A stretch of 64,000 nucleotides of DNA from Immersiella caudata (taxonomy: Eukaryota > Ascomycota > Sordariomycetes > Sordariales > Lasiosphaeriaceae), in assembly GCA_030512335.1 (NCBI GenBank), contig JAULSU010000006.1, positions 310,001-374,000 of the forward strand, in the 5' to 3' direction. The first letter of the stretch is position 1. Each line of letters opens with the position of its first letter. Below the pieces are notes generated by a model. That model was not told the origin of the DNA and searched no databases. It saw nothing but the letters and a program-made list of their open reading frames with translations. This document shows, piece after piece, positions 31,506 to 43,570 of this stretch. The translations under genes and the position numbers were made by a program.

Positions 31506-34500
31506 GGCGGAAGGAGACCAAATTGATTGTGGGGTGCCAGCTAGTGAAGTTCTTCCTCTTCCTTCCTTCTTGATGCCGCGGAGGACGGGACCAAACGCAT
31601 GATGTGAGCCTTGGGCGGAGAGTTATAGCTCTGTCGAAGAGCTTCGACGTTTCGCCAGCGAGAGATGGAAGGCGAAGTAGGGTCTGCTACAGAAAGGCGG
31701 GCAGAACAGGAGCCACAAGGGAAATTTAGAACCGCAGGTGGGTTGTGGATGTGTTTGGCAGGCAGCGGAAGCAAAAGGCAGCCAATGTCAGGTCGGAAGG
31801 TGATTCAGTTGTGGATGACGACAAACACGTCCTGCTATTAGGCGGTGCGTCACAGTCAAACCACACTGTTGCCCAAAGGGAAGCAAAAAAGTATGCGAAT
31901 AAAGAGGTGAAAGTGACTCAAGTGTGCAAGCGCGCGGAACCAGCTCATGTAGCAGCAGTTTTAGTGAATGGGTTCAAAAAATCATGGGATGGGAGTTGGT
32001 GTCTTGCTTCAACATGAGATCAAAGGTGAGCTCTGTGCAACCTGCACATGGAGACATTCTCGATGATGACCCTGCTCCATGTATTTGGATGCAGTCTGAG
32101 GTTGAAGCGAAAAATACGGGCTTAGGCGGGCTGGGATTCGAACCCAGGACTCTCGCTAAACGCTGGAAACGCAACGCTGAAAAAATGCTTCGTGAACACA
32201 CTGACCACTACGCTACCCGCCCTGTGGCTTTTGTTAATTACCCGGAACTAGCTTTCTAGTCAAGTTTGTAGCTGGTTTTCTCGGCTTATGGGGTCTAATC
32301 ACGAGGTGGTAGAGGTTAAGCAGACCGTGGTGTTCTACATGTGAAAGTAACATCAGCAGCTTGCCTGAATGTATCCTTGCGGACGGCACATCACGAGGAG
32401 CTGAAATCTAACAAGAAGGAGGCAAACACCATTCGTGATGATTACCAACTCTATTAAAAGATGGAAGATGCTTGATGGAAACAAATGCATCATCACAGGA
32501 ACTCGGAATCACGAGATACGGGTGATGGCAGTTAGGGATCCAGTGTCCAGCCGAACCCCCTTCAAACACCATCAAAGCAACCTTATATCTCCCGGCACAG
32601 CGGGAAACACAATCTCTTCGCCCTCCGCCTGGTTAGATTGGCACTTTTACTCTTGTGACTGGGGATCAAAAAAGTTGTCGAGATCACTTCAAGCATGTCA
32701 CGGGTTCAGTTGGAGCAGCCCGTGACCACACGGAGCGCTAGCCCGAGCGAGAGGATGCCGATACCGTCTTTGAAGGAGAACTCGGTGCATGGTTATTTAG
32801 CCGGAATACAGGGCACCAGAAACTGCGGAGGAGGCAACCCTTGACTCTCCCGGGGTGTGTCATTGCTAGCAGGGCAGATTTCGTTGTGGTGATTTCAATG
32901 AGCTGAAAGGTGTGTGCAATTACAGGGAAGACCCGAGCAGCAGGTGAATTTCCAAAGGGCTATGGGATAAAGTATTTTATGGTCTTGGTTGACATTTCAG
33001 AAGTTTGTTCATCCAACCAGGCTTTACTGCGACGCCAGGGAGGGCGGAATCGATCAAAATGATTTCACGTGTGTCACTTCAGCCCTTGTGCGGACATGTC
33101 ATGAGAACCACTATCGCTGCCAAATGACGTTTTGTTAAAGAAAAATTCAATGTGTTGTTGACACGAGGTAACGTTGCCACCCAAAATAGTGCTGATGCGA
33201 GCAGACGAGGTACGCAGCGGTATTATGACCCCTGAGGTGTTGTGCCCTCTGAAAGTGGCCCGTGTGGTGGTTGCCATTGTTTAGGAGTACAAAGAACCAC
33301 TTGTTCACACCTGGTACCACAAGCAGATGCGCATCTCACTTCTTCAACCTGACGCAACCAAATGTGGAATCTATCAAGGCTGCCACTGTTTGGGGCTTGA
33401 GCGTTGAGACCGGTTGGCATCGAAGAGCAAAAGTTGGGCTCAGCTGCCGAAACTTGGAAGGAGCAGCCAACCTGACTTGGCGAAGGATCTGGGACTGTCT
33501 CAAAACCTGCTCAATGTCGGCTTAAAATTTATCGATACAAATTTCCGCCCAGGATTGCTCAAGATCTAATCTTGGAAAGCGACACCCAATTCGAATATTT
33601 CAGCTTCTGACCAGTGCTTGCTAGGGGGAACCTCCTCCACGTCCGAGTTTCCACTGTTCGAAAAGCACACAACCCTCAAAGCCCCTGGTGTTGGAAACAA
33701 CAAAGGAAACCTTTCCTCAACTGCAATGAATGGGCAATACATTTCACATCCCACGACTACAGCGCTAATGAAAGAAGGGCAAACAACAAGGAGTTCTTTT
33801 CGAGAGCACGCCATGCCCAGCTGTTCCCGGGAGGCTCCCCGTGACAACATCAGCATCAACCGCGTATCCAAAGGCCCGGCAATAGCCAAGCGCGACACCT
33901 CGCTCTCCTAATAATGTGCCAATCCGAAGACGGGTCACTTGCGCCAAGGCAGGACAGCCTCAGGGAGAAAACAAGCGCTGCGCCATCCATAAAGAAAACC
34001 AAGTAAACGACACAAGCTCACACCGTAGTGGTAGGCATCGCCGTAGGTTTGGCGTGCGTCGGAATTTTGACCCTCGCCGTCTTTGCCCCGTGGACCAAGC
34101 TGCACCGGCAGAAGCTCAAGAAGGAAAGACTCGACATGGTTAGAGCGGTTCAGCCAGGGGCTCCAGAGCGACCAGACGTTGAAGTGCAGCACGGTGAAGA
34201 AGAATTTCGGGCTCCAACACCCAGGCGGGGACGCCAAACCGTCTAAAATGGCTGGAGACTACCGGCGGCGAGCTATAAGGGACTGCAATCGAGGCAGGAG
34301 GTGGGGATGGTTGAGACGTCCTTGGGGAGAAGGGAAGGATTGTTGGAGACTGTGTCTGAGGAGAAAAAGGCTGAGATGGATGTGTTTCTGTCTCCGGAGA
34401 CATTTGGTGGCTCGAGCGGAGTGATGAGAGTCGGGGAGTCCCCGATTTCGGGTTCGGTAGGTAGTTGGTGCAGGGGGGTGTGTGGATGCCGGAAGAAACC

Positions 34501-36112
34501 CAGGAGAACATTAACCAGCTTACCAGCCAGGGGTGTGGCTCAATGGGTTTCGTAGGGGAGAGTGAGCAGGAAGTGGAGGAGTCAAATTTACGGCGGAAAT
34601 GCCTTTTCGTCATTGCCGCCAGCTGCCGAACGCGAGACGCCACTGCCGCTAGCCCAACAGGCGGAGAGGTCATGTCCACCGCTGAGTAAGGATTGGAAGT
34701 TAGTCATGGTTGAGGGAATACCCCATCCCACCTTTTCTGCCAATCCGTGAGCATGTGCTCTGCAGCTCGTTCGCGGGCGGTCCTTTCGGTTGCAGCCTTG
34801 CCGTTTGGCGCCGACAACAAGTGGTCGGCCAGCGACGGCGGCCCGGTAAGGAGGTATCTTACCCGAGTTTTCCACCAACACCTGCTCCAGTCCTTAGCGG
34901 CATCCCAATCGACCAGATGGCGAATTTCAGTCCAGTGAACGTGAATTGAGCTGATAAAGTCTCCAGGGCTAATCATGCCTAGCTTATCCTTGATCGATCT
35001 CCTGTTTACGGTTCTCGGGGCTTTATCTTATATGCCAGTTGACCCTTCAATTTTCTTCCGAAGCTGAGCATCTTCAAAGGCAAGACACATTTTTAGACAA
35101 ACAGATAACCTAAAGATGGTAGCCAAGAGAACGCGAAATGCTAGCAAGCCGACCTCCCGGCTTGATCGCTGTTGTGTCTGGGCCCTGGATCGCATCTTGG
35201 CGTTGATAGGCCACAGATTCGTCTTGCTTCCAGTTGCATGCCGCAGAGCTGAAGACGCAGCTGCGTCTTTCGGGTCCGGCGGGCCTCATGCGCACGTGCC
35301 TTCTCTAAAAATAGGTAGGTTTCCCAAGGCAGCAGGGTCGAGCTGGTAAGAGCCAATTTCAACTCTCCAATTCTCCCTTTTTCCCATGTTTTTCATCGAG
35401 AGTGCCTTGCAACTTGTCTGACCATCCCAACGCCTGCTTCGACTTCAGACTGCAAGCAATTGAGCGATCTCCGGACAGGGACATTTATTCCACCACCATA
35501 GCAACCACTGCTACTGCAGCAGTACCTGCCCCGAAAATTAGGGCGGTCCCGAGCTCCAAGAGCGCTTTTCCGACGGCGCAAATTGCAACCGTTAGGGCCG
35601 CAAGTAATCTACAGTGTTCCTTCGATCAAGACCGGCGTCTTATCATCGTAACAGTTCTCTGACTGAGGTGTTCGTTTCCGCACCGCAGCACTTCAGTCTT
35701 GAAGCCGAATCTTCGGTCCGGCCACCCGGAACGACAACAGCACCTTCGCACGATTACCAGCATCCGAGCTTTTGGGGACCAGGGCAAAGATGGTCACAGG
35801 TTGGCGTCGCGGCGCTTATCCTCGGCCGCAGTGGATGGCGGAGAGGGCCGTGAAAGATGGAGAGCCCGAGGATGCTAAATTATATGATACCGCGACAATC
35901 AAGCCTCCTCCCATTGTTCGTCTCTCGTCTTGCTCTCCGAGATCTGTCTTGGGATTCTAATTGCGCTGTAGGCTATCGATAGAGCGCTGCGAGAATATTG
36001 CCAAATAAATGTGCAAAGTTTCTTCCTCGCCGTGGTTTTAGACGATGGGGAGGTAGGATACTTCTCAGGGCCTCACCACTTACCGGAAACAGCTATTTCA
36101 GGGGTGTTTAGC
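31506..36112. other. gene-poor 4.6 kb region
   Basis: Apart from the tRNA-like sequence at 32123-32222 no gene is supported. A possible remnant lies at 33914-34246 (plus): one frame reads a polar N-terminus, a single TAA stop at 34004, then a membrane helix VVGIAVGLACVGILTLAVF with a basic flank (KLHRQKLKKER) and a tail ending at 34246. This could be a single-pass protein with a nonsense codon or an unresolved intron. Other frames in the region lack features. Confidence 0.4.
32123..32222 (-). tRNA. tRNA-like sequence with atypical anticodon arm
   Basis: The minus strand folds as a 100-nt tRNA-like structure. The acceptor stem is GGGCGGG/CCCGCCT with a discriminator A. A D-arm with AGTGGTCA loop and a perfect T-arm (CTGGG TTCGAAT CCCAG) follow. 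The anticodon arm is weak: TTCAC/GCGAG with one mismatch encloses about 35 nt, which would be a 7-nt loop plus a 28-nt intron, but U33 is not found at the expected place. Isotype therefore cannot be given. It is either an intron-containing tRNA whose arm I have not resolved, a tRNA pseudogene or a tRNA-derived (SINE-like) insertion. Confidence 0.45.
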
Positions 36113-38244
36113 ATGAGAAGGTTTCTCCAATACCAAAAGAAAGCCACTGTGTGTAAGCATCGGAGAGTACCATGAAGTGCGTCTTCACAATGTCTGACCC
36201 CCGTGTACAGCGCCAGACCACGGGGATGAAGTTACCGACTTTCCATACGACAGCCTCTACCGCCGCGATGATGTCAATTATGAAGGTCACCGCAGGGGTG
36301 ACAGCACTCGGAAACGGCGGGAAGTCACCTTGAAGCGAACTAAACGTGACCCCGACGACGAGGAGCCACTTGCATCAACCGAGAAGTCGCTCCCGACAAC
36401 ACACCCATTACTATCACACTCGCGCCCACCACCGTCTCCGACACCACAATCCCAGGTCCGAACTCCTTTCCACAAATCAGCAAAATCAGCAAAACCATCA
36501 CCACAGGCGACTCACGAAAATGTGGTCAACCCGGCCCAAGTGAGCACGAGGGGATCTTCCGCAACCCATGTTGCACCGCTGGTTGGGACACACGACAGGG
36601 TCATCACCCTAAATGACCAGCAGGAACCGGGCGCCATAAATTCCAATGACTGTGGGCCGGGACAACCCCTTCCACTGCCCGGTACTATCCCGTTGTGGGA
36701 CGCACACGGCTCAGCCCAAACTCCTAGCTCTGCACAGGAACGTGCAAGCAGTGTGACTACCAGCGACGAAGACAGCGACATCTCCGACTTTTCATGGGCC
36801 AGTGGGACTGCCGCCAGCAGCCCTTTTTTGTCGACCGAGTCGAGGTGCATCGAGGCAATTGTAGGTGCCTATAAGCGACCAGGAACGAGTCTCATCTGCG
36901 AGGGGAGCTGCGCAGCTGCAGAGCCGGAGCTTGGCGGCGCACCGGCGTCTTCACAGAAAACAGACACATCATCCAAGTCGACCAACTCACTCGCCATCTC
37001 GGATACCTCACCGTGTCAGACAGGGTCAACGTCTCAATGGTCATCTCAGAGTGGCGATAAGGTGCGAGGTCGGGGTCGGGAAGATGACGAGGATGGGCCC
37101 AAGCAGCGGCGCGCTCCAAAGCGAAAACGCATCCCAGAGGGAGGCAAACGTCTCGCCTGTCCCTTCCAGAAGCGGTATCCCCTCAAACACTTCTTCTGCG
37201 GCATGGGGGGAGCGAATCGAGGGTTTGACATCATTGCACACCTCAAAGAGCACATATGGAGGTGCCACGTTCAACCCCGTGTTTACTGCCCGCGCTGCAA
37301 AGCCAAATTCGACGATTCGCAGAATCTGGCAGACCACATTCTAGAGTTTATGGCCACGGAGTCCTGCGAGGAGAGAGATTTCCGAGACGACACAGCTCTG
37401 CCGTGGAGCCAGTCCCTTGCGACGTCTCTGAAAGCAAGAGTCAACAAGTTATCGACCTTGCACGAGCAGTGGATCAGCGTTTGGAACATTCTGTTTCCAG
37501 GCGTAGACCCTCCGGATAGTTGCCTTGTGGACGACGACACGTGTGAGCACATCTTGGAGTACCAGCAGTTCATCATGAGTCGTGGATATGAGATTGTAAT
37601 TACGGACCCTTGCTATACACCCTGAGCGTCTTTCCAGTTCGCTAACGCTATTTCGCTGTTGTTAGGTCACCGATGTCGTGCGTGCAAGTGGCTTGCTGTC
37701 CAACGTCGACACCGAGGCCGATGAGCCCGAGCTCATTCAGCAAACGGCTGCGGAGTTGGAGGAATTCGCACAGCGAATATTCGGCTTGGCCGCTGAGGTC
37801 ATCTTTCGCACCTGGGTAGATGGCCGGGGTGACGGACAAACCGGTCACCAGACAGCATCGGAATCCATCCGGGGTAATGACAGCCCCGGAAACAAGGGAA
37901 AAGAAAATGTTGCAGAGAGCAGCGAAGACGCATCGTCTTCCTCCAATCGAACATCCCAGCGCGATGACCCGATGCCGGCTCAATCGACCGCCCCAAGTCC
38001 ACTTAAGAGTGCAGCTGAGCCACCGGTCATCATGAACCAAGCATTTCTTGCAACTCACCCCGGAGTCGGCGCTGGCGGGGGAATAAACGAGGGTGAAGGG
38101 GCGGGAACGCTACAAGATCAAAGGCTGGGCGAAGGTAGCACAATCCACGATTTTTGTTTGGACAACTACCTCTGCCCTGACTGCTGGAGCTTTTCGCTCG
38201 AACCGGGGGCTAACATGCCTTCTAACGACGCTAGTATGGGATAG
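36113..38244 (+). CDS. fungal C2H2-type protein (ACPFQKRYP family), copy 2
   Basis: Exons 36113-36152, 36211-37595 and 37666-38244 (introns 58 and 70 bp) give 667 aa. The tiny first exon supplies the only suitable ATG (MRRFLQYQKKATV). A Ser/Pro-rich region with basic patches (KQRRAPKRKRIPEGGKR) leads to the signature ACPFQKRYPLKHFFCGM and a C2H2 unit HLKEHIWRCHVQPRVYCPRC followed by KFDDSQNLADHI. The C-terminal part after the second intron is mixed helical/disordered and includes DNYLCPDCWSF. It has the same signature architecture as the gene at 27792-30182, but similarity outside the finger region is low, so they are old paralogs. Presumed nuclear regulator; target unknown. Confidence 0.8.
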
Positions 38245-38440
38245 GTTGAACATATATGGCGTTTACCATTTACTGGAGAATGAACACGAGGGACTGTTTT
38301 GTCTGGCCAGAGCTTTAGTACTTGATGGCACGACAGAACCCGAGAGAGTTATGGGGGATCTGAAGACGATCGGTGGACGGGAGGACTGGATGGCAGGGGA
38401 AGAGCAAGTGACGGATTGGTGGGAGAGGGATGTAATGAGC
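38232..38440 (+). pseudogene. aldo-keto reductase C-terminal remnant
   Basis: A segment overlapping the end of the C2H2 gene in another frame reads ALVLDGTTEPERVMGDLKTI and then GGREDWMAGEEQVTDWW. This matches the C-terminal helix region of the aldo-keto reductase family; the intact neighbour has TQVLDGSAKPERMLRGLKAV at the same place. No start, barrel or active site is present. It is probably what is left of a second copy. Confidence 0.45.
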
Positions 38441-38799
38441 CCGAAAATGGTTTCTGCGCACACCGCCACGTGGTGCTGATATCCATCTCGTACAGGCCGG
38501 CTGGTGGGTCACTTGAGAGACATAGCCCGCATTATCGTTCCTAGACCAGAGATATGCAGGGCGATATACTCGGGTGGAAGGTATCTGACGTCTCGTGCCT
38601 TCCTCAACGCAATCGCTTGGACAATTTTCTGTGAGAGGTGTGGGGTGGGGCCTCAAACCCCTCTCCTCGGGCAGTATTTTCAGTTGACCCTTCCCAGCAT
38701 CTCCTCCCTCTCGCCTGCACCATCAATCCCTCCCACGCTTGTTGCCCACCTGATTGCCGAATCACCACTGATTCTCCCCTCGCAACTTTGGGCGTCACT
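38441..38799. other. intergenic
   Basis: Upstream region of the aldo-keto reductase gene. No gene seen. Confidence 0.4.
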
Positions 38800-39718
38800 A
38801 TGGATCCCAACACGCCTCTTCTTGTTTATGGGACAGCTTGGAAGAAGGGCAAGACCGCCGAGTTGACAGGGACGGCTGTTCGAAGCGTCTTTGCCGCAGT
38901 GGACACCGCAAACTACCCCACGGCCTGCAGTGAGCCACTGACAGGCAATGGAATCGCTGTCGCCCTAAAGTCGGGTATCAAACGCAGCGACCTCTTCGTA
39001 TGCACTCCCGCGTCCTCCTCTTCCAGCGCCGCCCCATGTACAGACTGACACTCCCGTACCTCAGATCCAAATCAAGTTCACCCGCGTCTGGGCTCACGAA
39101 AGGGACAAGATTCCCTTCAACCCCGACCAGAGCATCAAGGGGCAGATAAAAGAGTCAATTCAGCAGAGCCTCGAGCATCTCCACGTTGACTACCTCGACG
39201 CTCTCCTGCTACACATTCCATTCGCGGAAGACAGCGACAACCTCGTTGGATGGAAAGTCTTTGAAAGCTTTGTCCCTCTCAATATTCGGGCTCTCAGCGT
39301 CTCTAGCTTCAGTTTGGCTCAGCTGGAAGATCTGTATGCGAACGCAACCATCAAGCCTAGCATTATTCAGAACTGCTTCTATCGGGAAACTGGTTTTGAC
39401 ATTGACTTGCGCGAGTTCTGCAAAGAGCGAGGAATCACATACCATGCGTATTGGATGATCAAGCATATCCCTGAGGCTTCAACATCCAAGCTACTAGCCT
39501 CCGTGGCTAAGAAGTTGAAGGTGGAGAAGGAGCTCGCATTTTACATCTTGGTTGTGGGCTTGGGCGGAACGCAGGTGCTTGACGGCTCGGCGAAACCGGA
39601 GAGGATGCTGAGGGGCCTGAAGGCAGTTAATGAGGTGTTTGGGAGTAGAGCAGTATTATATGAGCTCCAACCTGAGATTGAGAAGTTCCGACAGCTTCTC
39701 TTGGAACTGGCAGTCTGA
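38800..39718 (+). CDS. aldo-keto reductase family protein
   Basis: Exons 38800-38997 and 39065-39718 (67 bp intron, GTATGC...TCAG, phase 0) give 283 aa. The family order is clear: LLVYGTAWKKGKTAEL, FAAVDTANYPTA with the catalytic Asp, and KRSDLFIQIKFTRVW across the splice with the catalytic-type Lys. Then come SLEHLHVDYLDALLLHIPF, IRALSVSSFSLAQLEDLY and the C-terminal VLDGSAKPERMLRGLKAV. At the usual catalytic Tyr position the sequence reads ANYPTA, as in many fungal members. The enzyme should be a cytosolic NAD(P)H-dependent carbonyl reductase. It is slightly shorter than typical 300-320 aa members; the substrate is unknown. Confidence 0.85.
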
Positions 39719-40001
39719 TTCTCAAAGAGGAGTCTCCTATGAAAAGGGGGATGCAAGGGTTTGGAGTCGGGGGTCAGAGGTCAGGGGCAAGACGTCAACA
39801 GGTGTGAAGAAACACAATTTACCACGAATTTGACATTCCTTTGCCGTGTAAAACACTTCATTGTCCGTCTTTCTTTATTTCCGAGCGGCCACCCGTCTGC
39901 CCAGTTCCACCCTCCACGCGCTGTACCACGCCCTCAACTGGCATTCTCATGCCGCCATATTGCCATTTGATGATGCCTCCCTTCCATTCATTCCCATCGG
40001 T

Positions 40002-40547
40002 TCACATCCCCCAAGTCTTTTGGTGCCCTTCCACCTCTTCCTTTTTGATAGCGGGGGAGCTAACACTGGCAGACTTCAATACCCATTCTGCGATACGCTT
40101 CTGCTCAGCATGATACCGAGCCTCGTAGGCCGTGGTGTCGATCACCAAGCCCTGGAAATCGAGCTGCTGCTCAGACTTGAAGGTCATTTGAACGTCCTCC
40201 ATTGCGTTTCCTTCTCCCCAGCTCTGCCTCTGTCTTGCCTCCGCGCTCCAAGCAGCCTTGTCAAAGATGTCCATCCAGCAATTGTCGCAAATACCTTCGG
40301 AGTTGCCGCCGTGCCAACTGTTGATGTGCGGGCAGTGAGGTTGTTGGCAGGGACCGGGCACAAGTTTTGCTGCCTCTTTGAGAGCCCAGCGGTGATTGAC
40401 GCACTGCTGACACAGCTCGTGTTCTCTCCACACGATATCGGTTGCGCAGGTCGGGTTTGCGCAGAGATACCAGTCTAGAAACTGGAGCTCTTGCTGCTGT
40501 GGGAAGAATGTGCTTGGCTGCTGGGCAAAGGAGTGGTTGTAAGACAT
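40002..40547 (-). CDS. Cys/His-rich hypothetical protein
   Basis: A complete frame of 181 aa. Three Cys/His clusters could bind zinc: YLCANPTCATDIVWREHELC, CQQCVNHRW with CQQPHCPHINSWH, and ICDNCWMDIF. The C-terminus is helical and acidic (ARYHAEQKRIAEWVLKSA) and ends in a Lys/Glu-rich tail. The N-terminus is Gln-rich. There is no signal peptide or membrane segment. I do not recognise a named family; a small zinc-binding protein is the best description. Confidence 0.6.
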   Translation of the reverse strand: MSYNHSFAQQPSTFFPQQQELQFLDWYLCANPTCATDIVWREHELCQQCVNHRWALKEAAKLVPGPCQQPHCPHINSWHGGNSEGICDNCWMDIFDKAAWSAEARQRQSWGEGNAMEDVQMTFKSEQQLDFQGLVIDTTAYEARYHAEQKRIAEWVLKSASVSSPAIKKEEVEGHQKTWGM

Positions 40548-41850
40548 CTTGACAGGGGTTTTTCTTTTTTTTTTGGTGGGATGAACCTGTCTCTTGTAGT
40601 TGTTGTTGAGGGCAGGATGTCTTGGAGGGGTTTGTTTTAGGCACGAGAAACAGGAGGTTTGCGTGAAGGTGAAAGCAGTTTACCGGTACGTTGACGTTTG
40701 AAGGAGGAAGAAGGCTGACGAAGTTGAGTTGGGCGGTGAGCCTGACAAGGAAAATTGGAAGCAGAATTTGAGGGCACCTCTAGAGACCAAATTCACCTCC
40801 CTGTGTCATCTCAACCTTGAATCTCCACTTGAACAACTTGGCGTGGCAGATACCGTGGTCTTATTCAGAGATTGTTCGTTGAGGATGACCTATCAGAAGT
40901 GTTTCTTGTCTTTCATCGCAACATTTGAATCTCAAACTGGCCAGAACATGCTCGGCTGTGACCCATCGAGTTTCTCCCTTGCGTCGTGAGCCATCAGCCG
41001 CAGCCATCAGCCGCAGCCATCAGCCGCAGCCATCAAGTTCGGACAAAACTTCATTGTGGAGTGCCTTGGTGGAGTGAATCTCCTGTCTTGCATCACACAA
41101 GACAGCCAGCGACGCCAACCCAGAATCAGATGGCCCCGATTTGGTGAGGTAAGATGCCTTGGAACAGTGAAAACCGCGGGTAGCTAGATTCGTATCAGGG
41201 CTGATCTTGCTGCTTGTCGTGGTGTCGGGGGTTTAGTCAGGAGCGGTACGCCTGCATGTGTGGTAGGGACACCTAAAAAAGGAAAACAAAGAGCAAAAGA
41301 GGCAGATACAGCGACTAGATACGCCATGTTTGGATGAAGTGTACCCGAAGGTAGGGGTTGACTCACAATCATGGTATCATTTCCCCTCTCCTAATCCAGA
41401 TCTGGGCGGCGTTAGCCGCAAAGCAGGGCGCAAGAACTTCATTTAGTGCAAGGAGACTCTCCGGGGGCATCTGTCAGGATGGTATGAAGACTCAACGGCG
41501 GCCTGCGTGTAGGAAGAAAGTGGCGCGATCCCGCTTTGGCCACGGGGCCAGGCTATGAGATTTCGATCTAGACCCACGGTCCTGGGATTTCATCTCATCC
41601 GCGGTCAAAAGAGGCTAGCCTCAGCTTTGCCTCGGGGGCTGACGGGGTCACGGCGCTCGAAAGGCGAAACACTACGTTTCGAGCAGATCACGATCTTTGA
41701 AGACTCATTTCCCATTATTTCCCGTCATGTCATATTCTAGTACATGACCACAGGTCGGAGACATCATACCCGGGCCGAGAACCCGTCTACCCATCACCAG
41801 AAACCAGAAACCAGACACCGAACGCCAACCCCCCTCATGACCCCTGGATA
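40548..41850. other. intergenic, 1.3 kb
   Basis: No gene seen, except for the 13 bp tandem repeat listed separately. It holds the promoter of the Cys/His-rich gene. Confidence 0.45.
40991..41035. repeat. 13 bp tandem repeat, about 3.5 copies
   Basis: The unit CCATCAGCCGCAG is repeated perfectly three times and followed by a partial fourth copy. Non-coding context. Confidence 0.9.
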
Positions 41851-43570
41851 TCAGCCCAAAATCGCGCAGCAACAGCAAAGCAACAACCCAAAGACCACCG
41901 TTCCGCCAACAATCATACCGATCACCACGCCAGCGCGGATACCATCACTCCATCCCAACCAAGCAACTTGGAACGTCATCTCCCACTTGTACCCATAGTC
42001 GATCTTCTCAAAGTCGATACCAGCCAGCGGCTTCAGCTGTTCGTAGCAGCCACGGAGGAAGGTCTGCGAGCCGACGATATTCGCAACCTCAACGAATGCC
42101 TTTGTGTCTTTGCAGTTCTCACCTGCAACGCCTGATGTCAGCGAGCCCCACGCAACAGGGCAACAGTTATGTGGGTGCAGGTGTACTGACCACAACAGCA
42201 AGGTAACCGCCCATATCGCAACGTCGAATCATCATACTGAACGTTCCAGTCATACTTCCCCGTATCACACACCGGAATCGTCCATGTGCCCGACCACCCC
42301 GCCCCCTCAGCGAACGGATCAAGCGTATTGTTACTCGCCATGGCGGCCTCCAACTCCTTCATCTGTGTCTCCTGCGTATAGTTGAAACCCCCCGCCCGAA
42401 ACGCTCTCGCCGAGGACTTGGTAACATCCTGCCCCGATATCCCAAACTGGGTTCCGTTGAGATCATCTAACCCCTCTGGCTTGCCCAGTTGAGAGGTCAT
42501 TCTATTTCCTTCATGCATTCTGTCACTCATTGTTAGCTCTCATTCAACACCTGCCAACCAACCGCAGCCAACCCAACACACCAAGGCAAACCCAGGGTAC
42601 TCACTGGTACAAATAATAAACCCCGCTATCCTCCCTCGAATAATACTTAGTCTGATTCGGTCCCGAGATATTATCCTCATCCAGCGTCGACGTAAACATG
42701 ATAAACACCCTACTCGTGCTCCACTTGGCATTAATCGTCCTCGACGCCATCTGCGCTTTATAAAACGACTCGATTTCCTTGGACGTCGGAATCACTTTCG
42801 AGTCGACAAACGCGCCGCCAGCGATGTAATTCAGAATTGTTTTATCCGAGCCGTCTTTCTGGCCTTGGAAGGTGGTGTTTGCCCACTCGGAAAGGGTATG
42901 ACGCGTGGATTCTCCGTATTGGGAAGCGTAGTTTTGCATCTCGACAACGGAGAGGATGTTTGTTGCGGGGAGGGGCTCGAGCTGGTCGTTGACGGTGGTG
43001 GTGGAGCCAATCAGGAGGGCTCCCGCGCCGACGCCGATGAGGGCAGCGGTCTCGCCTGCGAGAAGGGGGAGGGCAAAGAGGATGGTGAGGATGGCAATGA
43101 TCCACGGGGCGGCGTCGCCAAAGGGGAAGGTCTCGTCTTGAGGGGGGAAGAAGGTCTTGGCGATTTGCGGGATGCTGTTGGTGTAGCCGAGTTGGCCTGC
43201 GACGACGCCGTCGAAGATGGCGTTGAAGTACATGTTGAGGTTCATGACGGACATGAGAGCTTGGTATGACCAGACGGGGCTGTCTGAGCGGGCGAAGACT
43301 GTGTATTGTTAGTTTCTTTGTCCAGACTCGGGAATAGGGGTAACAACCATCACACCCCGAAATCGTGCACGAAGGCTCCCTGTTGATCCCACACTCGAAA
43401 AATGTCCTCTGATCTCCAAATGACTGCCCCAGTGCCCTCGCAAACGGCACATCCCCTGATTGACTCGCCCACCAACTCCCCAGCTGATTATCTGTATCTG
43501 CCGCGATATACGCCGCCGGAGTGGCCGCCCATGCCGGGTTCGCGGAGCATCGATCGTTGCTTTGTGACAT
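41851..43570 (-). CDS. membrane glycoprotein of unknown family
   Basis: Exons 43570-43354 (donor uncertain, 43348 also fits), 43298-42605, 42519-42191 and 42122-41851 give about 503 aa. There is no N-terminal signal peptide. Hydrophobic stretches are WIIAILTILFALPLLAG, TAALIGVGAGALLIG and the C-terminal AGVVIGMIVGGTVVFGLLLC, which ends in a CCCC cluster that could be palmitoylated. The segment before the last helix has several NxT/S sites and paired Cys (CDTG, CCC, CKDT, RGCY), consistent with an exposed disulfide-bonded domain. The reading frames join cleanly over all three introns, which supports a real gene. I do not recognise a named family. Confidence 0.7.

Noticed and set aside
34140..34679. 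179-codon Pro/Ser-rich minus-strand frame
   Set aside because: Low complexity, no family features, and opposite to a better membrane-helix frame; not enough for a gene call.
38093..38479. 128-codon frame overlapping the C2H2 gene end as a separate gene
   Set aside because: Its first half is an out-of-frame shadow of the C2H2 exon; only the second half resembles aldo-keto reductase, so it was called a remnant.
40989..41036. Possible CRISPR-like array
   Set aside because: The 13 bp units are contiguous without spacers; this is an ordinary minisatellite in a eukaryotic genome.
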